Assembly: GCA_037178675.1 (NCBI GenBank)
Contig: JAYMGJ010000270.1
Span: 203,829-267,828, forward strand
DNA: 64,000 nt
Direction: 5' to 3'
DNA from: Scleroderma bovista
Taxonomy: Eukaryota; Basidiomycota; Agaricomycetes; Boletales; Sclerodermataceae
Positions 57,971 through 64,000 of the stretch are shown piece by piece. How positions within the stretch are numbered: position 1 is the stretch's first letter; every line of letters starts with the position of its first letter. The notes under the pieces were generated by a model, which saw nothing but the letters and a program-made list of their open reading frames with translations, searched no databases and was not told where the DNA came from. Position numbers and translations under genes: made by a program.

Positions 57971-59198
57971 TCAACTTTGAAACGTGCACGTTGCTCGTTC
58001 GTTCACATGGCCCACCCAGTACGAGGGCCCCATGATGACCAGGAGTAGCAGCTGACCAACAACCCAGCTGGCGAGGACATAAAGCCACGACAACCAACCG
58101 CGCAATGTGATCACTTCTGCCGCAAATGTGCTCACCGTAGTTAGACACCCACAATAACCATCCCCGAGACCTTGGAGCAGAGAACATGCATTGGGCGACA
58201 CAGGCGAAGGTAGCCCTTGCAATACATGAAATAGCCCAAGAAGGGCGGTGCCAATTGCGTTCGCAGTAAAAGTTCCGAGAGGAAAGACCTCACTGCGCGG
58301 ATTGAGATATATGGATAGAAGATAGCGCGTTAATGTCCCTGGGTAGGAAAATAGGAGCGCCGAAGTGGTTTTATGACGCCAGCTGGCAGGCAATAAAAGG
58401 TATAGGGGGATTGTAGCGGCATAAGCAAGGGCGGAGATGATGGAGACGGCGTATCGGACGTTTCTGCTCGGAGACCGCAGAGCTGGGAAGCGAGGGGCGA
58501 TCAAACCAGATAGGTGCATGCCAAATGATAAGGAAGCGAGAGACACTGCAAGGGTAACCCAAGTCTTGGTAAGGCCGTCGATGAACTGAAAACATCAGCG
58601 CGATATTTTCGAGATGGCAAAAAGCAATCTCACATCCTGAAGACCACCTCTGTGGTACTGTTCCGCATTCACCCATGAGCCAAATATGTCTACTTGCCAA
58701 CCCGAAAACGTCGTCAAAGATCCACAGAACCCTGTGCGACGTCGTAAATCGAAGAACCACCCGATGAGGAGCATAGGCGTAGGCTCACCCGTTGTCAATG
58801 CCGTGTAAAGGGGCCCATAGCTACAAAAGTCGATGTGCAATGTGACCGAGAAGTAGGGGAGAGACGTACAATCTTCCCAAAGGGGCCTTTGTCCCCAGAG
58901 CTATCCCCATCACGAAGCAGCCAGCAGCCTGGATATAGGCCATTGAGAAGACGCTTTGTCCGTTGTAGGCTACCAGGGTTTCCAGTCCCAGTCTGGCAAG
59001 GACCCCAAAGATGGAGGCAGGCATAAGAAGTGCCAGCACATGAAGAGAGAGTGGGCGGTATACTTTGGGAGGTGGTATTTCGTTGGTGTCGCACGGCGGA
59101 ATATCTATCGTAGCAAGAGACTCGGTGCTTCCGACATGATGGCGGCGAAGGATGGGTTTGTGCAAGCCCACCGTCATGCTAGGATGATCTCGCACCAT
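57971..59198 (-). CDS. FEX1: Fluoride export protein FEX (dual CrcB/Fluc domain)
   Basis: Plasma-membrane fluoride channel that protects fungi from environmental fluoride. Two CrcB domains are fused head to tail. The first has LMPASIFGVLARLGLETLVA, SVFSMAYIQAAGCFVMGIAL and GFCGSLTTFSGWQVDIFGSW. The second has LLFSYPGTLTRYLLSIYLNP, GTFTANAIGTALLGLFHVLQ and GLGDGYCGCLTTVSTFAAEV. The G-x-x-G-x-x-T-T-F/V-S pore motif occurs in both. About eight to nine membrane helices; four exons. The hydrophilic N-terminus starts at ATG 59198 (MVRDHPSMTVGLHKP). Convergent side faces CK2-beta at 57848, but both are on the minus strand, so the order is FEX then CK2-beta. Confidence 0.92.
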
Positions 59199-59223
59199 GG
59201 GGGTATCCAAAGCGTTCTATTGC

Positions 59224-59244
59224 GTAATAGTAATACACTATTAC
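59224..59244 (-). repeat. Short perfect hairpin just upstream of FEX1
   Basis: GTAATAGT (59224-59231) and its complement ACTATTAC (59237-59244) flank a 5-base loop, 26 bases upstream of the FEX1 ATG. If transcribed it would form an 8-bp stem in the leader. Confidence 0.75.
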
Positions 59245-59732
59245 AACCCACCAAACCCCGCCCAAAGCGAACAAACATGTGAGAAGAGCGCGAAGCACAA
59301 CCTCGTCTCGAGCAGATGCCCACGAGGCACGCATTATGACCCTCCATTTCCAACAGAAAGCAGTCTTGGTCGCGCCATTTAGCAGGGTGAGCGTAACGAG
59401 AAAAACTCCCCGCTTGGTAAAAGGGACCTTGTACGAGACTCGGTGGTCCTGGTTTATATGTTGGCTGCAGAGACTTAGGGCAGGCATAATGACGAATAAG
59501 CTTTGGCTTTTTAATTTGAGCTTTCTCATCCAAAGAGGTCTAGTTCGGGATTGACTGTGATAACACCATGGGACCTGACAACATTACGCCAGTCTTCCCC
59601 TTCTCTGCCTCGACAGTGGAACTCGGCGCTCTGAGCTGGGCCACCCTGTCTCGCGTCTGAAGTATTTTCAGCTCGTCACAGGTGGTCCACACACCTCTCT
59701 CTCTCTTGGACTCCACCACATTGCCCTCCGTG

Positions 59733-60349
59733 ATGCAGCCCCCGCAGTCGGCCATCCCCGACTTTTACTACGCGCTCTTCGCGTTCTATGAGCCTGCCCT
59801 GACCATCCTCGGCTTCATTGGTGCCCTCTCTGACCCGGAAACGGTGACTCCCCCTCTGCTATATCATGGCACATGTATCTCATGTGCTTTCAGACCCACA
59901 ACACCCAAGCGCCGTGGCCAGCTCACAGCCCCCCACCTGCAACTTTACCCAAGGCTTCAATCGTCACAGTCATCCAACTTGCCCATGTCTGCGCTCTCAT
60001 GGGGGTGGTCAACTTCTTCGTATTGACAGCTGTTCGAACGCATTTAGCGTCGCAGGTCGCTGTTCAGGAGAAAATCGTTCGCGCGTTGATGATTCCCCTT
60101 CTTATTGGTGATGTGATGCATCTCTATGTCACGCTCTGGGCTTTGGGTGATGAAAAGTGGGTTCTTGCGCGCTGGACTCCCATGCTCTGGACCACCGTTT
60201 TATTGGGTTTAACGTTGATGGTTCCCCGGGTCATGTGGCATCTTGGTATATGGAGGTATATGGACTCCAGGGACAGTTTAGTACGGGAACAGGAACAGGA
60301 ACAAACCTCCCCTAATGTGCGGGAAAAGGACGGTGGCCGGACATTGTAG
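59733..60349 (+). CDS. DUF7704-type fungal membrane protein
   Basis: Small multi-pass protein of unknown function, widespread in basidiomycetes. Exon 1 (59733-59843) encodes MQPPQSAIPDFYYALFAFYE and PALTILGFIGALSDPET. Exon 2 (59894-60349) continues THNTQAPWPAHSPPPATLPK. Hydrophobic segments are IQLAHVCALMGVVNFFVLTA, IPLLIGDVMHLYVTLWAL and TTVLLGLTLMVPRVMWHLGI. About four helices in 188 residues plus a polar tail. The SAIPDFYY and YEPxLTxxGFxGA start and the D-P-E-T-T-H-N-T-Q element are the family signature. No enzyme motif. Confidence 0.8.
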
Positions 60350-60578
60350 AGAATTGGAACAAATGATTTATTCATTCTGCTTGACATATATTTCTCGTTC
60401 TTGGGTGTACATTTTTTACTAGGCGATACCTACCATTCCAATACACTCCGGGTATACACTCCTACATTGCCTTTCCCTACGGCGAACAAACCAAAATCAA
60501 TACGGGCTATTAACAATACTGGATCGACTGTGTATAGGGCTGGCGAGCGACGCTCTTGTTGGACGCTTCAGATTCTTC

Positions 60579-63289
60579 TTATTGATCGCCAATACGTTGT
60601 TCTCCAATGCGACGATCTGGACAACAAATCAGTGGGTCACAGGCCATCATCACGGGTGCAGCGCTTACAATCTCCTTATCATCACCAAACTTGAAATTGT
60701 CTTGCACCACATTGTCCTCATATTTCTTAATCTCGTATTTGTCAAGTTGGCCTTTCTTCACTTTGGCAAAGTCCCAAGCGATGACGTATTGACCCGTCGA
60801 CGTGACAATCGCATTTTCTACCTGCCCTCCTCCTTGGTTAAACCTGTGAAGGATATTTTTGTCAGGAAGCACCTCGGCGCAGTGCAGAACACCTACCGCG
60901 CTGGCGAGAAGTTGACCCCGTGATTCATATATGCAACGTGTTCACCACGAAGTTGCAGACGCCGTGGCATAGGTTTGGCGTTTGCAGGAAAGCTGCGATC
61001 GAAGCCAAGAGATCCGGCATATCGCCCCTCCCCAATCAAGGTATCAATCAGGAGCAGGTAAGTCTTGGTAGTCGCTACGATCCACCGTCCATCCGCTGTA
61101 ACATCTATACCAATGATGGGGTCTCCAAGAGGTGGCAGTGCCGTCTTCGCATTCTTCCCAATGGAGTCGAAGAGTCTGATATCGCCCTTTGCGCTTGCCA
61201 CAGCCAACTTGCCGCTTTCGGTTGTCGCCACCCCCGAGAACTTGTTTTTGCTGACGTACTGCTTGTACTGACTATCAACCATTTTATGACCGGATACACG
61301 AGGGTCTATCCGGAATAGGGCGTTATGCGAAGCACCCACGAGCGTCTGTTCCGGTGTCATCTGTGCGAACTTGTTGTCCGGGGCAATATGATCAACGGTC
61401 ACATCCTCGTGAACCTTCCATTCCTCCACAACCTTTCCGCGTTCGATGTCCATGCTGTACAGGGAATTAGGTTCCGCAGTATTCATCAAAATCATCTTCG
61501 TGTCTTGATCGTGTAGCATTACCTTAAATAAAATTATCAGCAGGACCATTGACATGGAACAAAGGGTCAAGTACCTCACGCGGCTTGAACTCTCTCCCTT
61601 TTGGAGTGGAGATCTTGCTGATGGTCGCATGGTACTTGACTTGATTATGGCCAGTGTGGGAGAAGACTCCGATGTTATTCCCTCGCACAACATAGGAACG
61701 ATCCCCTTTGTACCCCACAGTCAACTGTGAGTTCCGTTCCCCTTGAAGCTGGGGGGACACAACATCGTCTTCGTCTTCCTCATCGCTCGATTCTTTTATG
61801 GTAAATGAATATAAGGGGAAAGAAAACAGAGCAGCCAACACACCCTCATCAGGGTCCAGCTCAGATACGACTTCCTCTTCGTCCTCTTCTTCATCCTGTG
61901 CATCGCGCATCTCCACATCTTCATTGGTCGCACTGATTACATATGCTTGCTCATCGGGCTTATCCACTCATGAGTTATGGATGAACAATTCGACAGATTC
62001 GCGCTTACCTTTATTTTATTGAATGGCGTACGGTGAAGCGTCTCCCATGATGCTCGAGCAAACGCAGTCTTAAAGTTTTCATAAGCGTCATTTGAGGTGA
62101 ACTGCAGTGCCCAGCTCTCATATGACCCGTTGTTGAAGTAATTCCATGTAAGAGACTGCGTCTTCGGTGACCAGCGAGGGTTCATATCCGATGCAATTTT
62201 GTGCATAATGAGGTCGCCCTCTTCACTTGTAGCCACGAGCCAGTAATTGTAGTCGTTTGATGTGCGTTCCACAACCTTGGCCTGTAAGACGCCGTCGTAC
62301 GCACTCACGAAACCGTCAACTTCCAAGTCCCACTCAAAGAATTGTGCATCTCCTTCAACGACCGTAGCAGCATACGTCGATATGATCTTAGCTTTGACAG
62401 GGCTCGATTTCACCGCCTTCTTTCGTGAAGGACTAGATGGTTCGCGAGATTCCGACGATGGTCTGCTTTCAGAAACCGGCCGAGGCGCCTTCTTGCTTGT
62501 ACCTGTGACCTTTGGAGCTGGTGGTCTACAAAATTCTGATTAAAGCGATCCCAGCGGAAACAAAAATCCAACTTACTTCCAAATGAACTGAGTAAGGTCC
62601 TGATCACGAATGCTGTCCGCGTTCATCTTGAATTTCCGTTCATACATGGCGCGGTACATGCAAGTTTCGAAGAAAGCTCTCGTTGGCTCATTGGTTTCCT
62701 CCGTTGTGACAAATTCATAGAGCTCATCTACATCACCATCCAGATCGCGCCAGACGAAGGTAGCTTGATTTTCTGTCTCTCCGACGCCCGGCCGAAATTC
62801 GAGCTCTTCACTGATCAAGAACACCCTTTCTTCGTCGGCTAAATCGACATGAGGGTCTGATCATAGAACAACCAACATAACGCGCACTTTCGTCCTCGTC
62901 TTCCAACAACTCTTGATCTCCTTCTTCGTATACCCGTGTGATTACCAGTTGGAAGTTGTGCTCTAGAGAAGGGACTCGCCGAATAGTGGCAATTGCTTCA
63001 TTGTAGCTACAAAGAAGATGAATAGAAATAGCAAACAACAAAACATGGTACGCACATGCACTCCCTGGAAGACCTGATGTTTCCAGATCTCACGAGGTAT
63101 AGCTGGCCGGACTCGATCTTAACCACCTCGGCGGCATTGGGGTCCTCTATCAGAAAAGCTCAGTGTGGCAAAAGAATGCGCTTAAAATTCGACATACGCC
63201 AGACCCTTCCTAGCACTGAAATTCTATGTGTGAGCGAACACGTTGTGGCATTAGTCTTATCAGCACTCACAGCTCCTGAAGATGTTCAT
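60579..63289 (-). CDS. VID27: Vid27 family protein
   Basis: Named after yeast vacuolar import and degradation protein 27; the molecular role is unclear. Exon 1 from ATG 63289 encodes MNIFRSLLGRVWQDPNAAEV after two short introns, then VVKIESGQLYLVRSGNIRSS. The PH-like N-terminal domain continues IATIRRVPSLEHNFQLVITR, ATFVWRDLDGDVDELYEFV and TRAFFETCMYRAMYERKFKM. The middle has ISTYAATVVEGDAQFFEWDL and SWALQFTSNDAYENFKTAFA. An acidic linker of Asp/Glu runs (about 61760-61900) follows. The C-terminal beta-propeller-like domain is DTKMILMNTAEPNSLYSMD, VGASHNALFRIDPRVSGHKM, KNKFSGVATTESGKLAVASA, DPIIGIDVTADGRWIVATT and GQYVIAWDFAKVKKGQL. Stop at 60579. The last 25 residues are less typical and may hide another intron. 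Confidence 0.92.
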
Positions 63290-64000
63290 GGTGCAAGGCA
63301 GAGTGACATGATGCGTTACATATTGAGACGTCACTCGTACCTAAAACGGAAACTTGACCACCTACCGCCAAGATGAGTTCTTGCAGTCAGCCTTTGATCT
63401 TTTCTGTCTTCTCCAGTGTCATTGACCGACAAATGGCAGGTACCAATAATCCTGGTGCTGCGATATCAACTCCCTCCTTCAAGATGCGCACTGCAGAGGT
63501 CAGTGATTATTACAGGGGGGCTCTCTTGGTTTCAAATCCATTATGTGGACAGGGTGCTCAGAGTTCACCTACATCAACGACCATGTCGGACTCTGTCAGC
63601 TTTCATCCAGTGGAGGAATCAATTGCCCCAGCATTCCTTCGTATCCAGAATACTGGGTTCCTTGGCTCCCACAAAATGGTTATACGTGCCGATCCTGCCC
63701 TCGTCACTTGCTTCGATCCAGCTGACAAGCACCTCTATGATTTGTGGGCTCCGAAAAATTAATCGTCTCCCTTTTTCGACGTGATCCTGTAAGCTACCGC
63801 TCTTGCGTACCAATGTGTTCTTGCATGGTTACACTTCGTTGGAATGATTCCCCCTTGTAGGGAGTGAATCTTAGGTCCATAATACCCCCTGTTGGTAATG
63901 GAAATCGAATCCTTTTTCTTGCCAAGTAAATTGCTTCCACTAGGTCAACCTCGGGCAGATACTGTACCTTTATATTATTGAAAGCCGCAGGCAGCAAATC
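63290..64000. other. Right-edge region without a resolved gene
   Basis: Plus-strand frames start at 63373 (MSSCSQPLIFSVFSSVI, with a possible intron 63499-63550). A cysteine-containing frame (CSEFTYINDHVGLCQLSSSG) runs at 63555-63725. Minus-strand frames at 63619-63813 and 63794-63997 also occur. None shows a recognisable family, so I leave the coding strand open; an incomplete gene may enter from the right. Confidence 0.3.

Noticed and set aside
59179..59529. 116-codon minus-strand frame as an independent membrane protein gene
   Set aside because: No family resemblance and it overlaps the FEX1 start; kept only as a possible upstream frame in the findings.
1..64000. Biosynthetic gene cluster, mating-type locus, defence island or CRISPR array
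   Set aside because: No polyketide/peptide synthase, terpene cyclase, homeodomain, pheromone or repeat-spacer structure is present; neighbours are unrelated housekeeping genes.

Overview
The window is nuclear DNA from a filamentous basidiomycete, most likely an Agaricomycete (mushroom or wood-decay lineage). Three things point there. The genes are dense and cut by many short introns, mostly 45-60 bases with GT(A/G)NG donors. Protein families include fungal forms such as Fmp27, Vid27, Erj5, Rrn7, DUF7704, a trifunctional HIS4 and a Gfd2-like nuclease. Codon usage is moderate in GC with no operons. About 31 protein genes and one decayed gene can be supported. No bacterial features, CRISPR arrays, rRNA genes or convincing tRNAs were seen.

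Layout. 1-8752 (-): 5' part of a giant bridge-like lipid-transfer protein (Fmp27/BLTP2) that runs off the left edge. 9062-12717: ribosomal protein eL6 (-), the HAD nucleotidase Sdt1/Phm8 (+) and a PHAF1/UPF0183 protein (-). 12826-18014 (+): DNA polymerase epsilon subunit B, Cox18 insertase, then AP-1 sigma. 18169-20086 (-): REX-type RNA exonuclease. 20381-22160 (+): ceramide synthase. 22252-24000 (-): Gfd2-like nuclease, head-to-head with the centromeric histone CENP-A/Cse4 (24043-24745, +). 25169-27612 (-): orphan disordered protein. 27991-31642: Pol I factor Rrn7 (-), head-to-head with ER J-protein Erj5 (+). 32115-41466 (+): glutamine synthetase, an unknown nuclear-looking protein, a membrane-anchored alpha/beta hydrolase and a full Argonaute. 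41652-44935: small coiled-coil gene (-) whose start overlaps the start of HIS4 (+). 45149-47671: pyruvate dehydrogenase E1 beta (-) and an SDR (+). 47786-48796 (+): frameshifted ACMSD-like amidohydrolase pseudogene. 48889-57848 (-): Ca-regulated mitochondrial carrier, a proline-rich orphan, a Tvp38/VTT membrane protein, ribosomal eL36 and casein kinase II beta. 57971-59198 (-): fluoride exporter FEX. 59733-60349 (+): DUF7704 membrane protein. 60579-63289 (-): Vid27.

The genes are mainly housekeeping ones (translation, replication, centromere, nitrogen and histidine metabolism, mitochondria, membrane traffic). They are not a biosynthetic or defence cluster. Argonaute is the only genome-defence component. 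I see no convincing new multi-gene system. The points most worth a second look are: an unusual CENP-A with an H3-like ARKS tail and a long loop 1; at least six introns that appear to use GC donors; very compact head-to-head gene pairs, including one with overlapping start codons; a hairpin inside a HIS4 intron; a 17-base micro-exon; a 205-base foldback element; and one decaying enzyme gene. Exon boundaries were read by eye from splice signals and conserved protein continuity. Those given as exact positions are my best reading, not verified transcripts.
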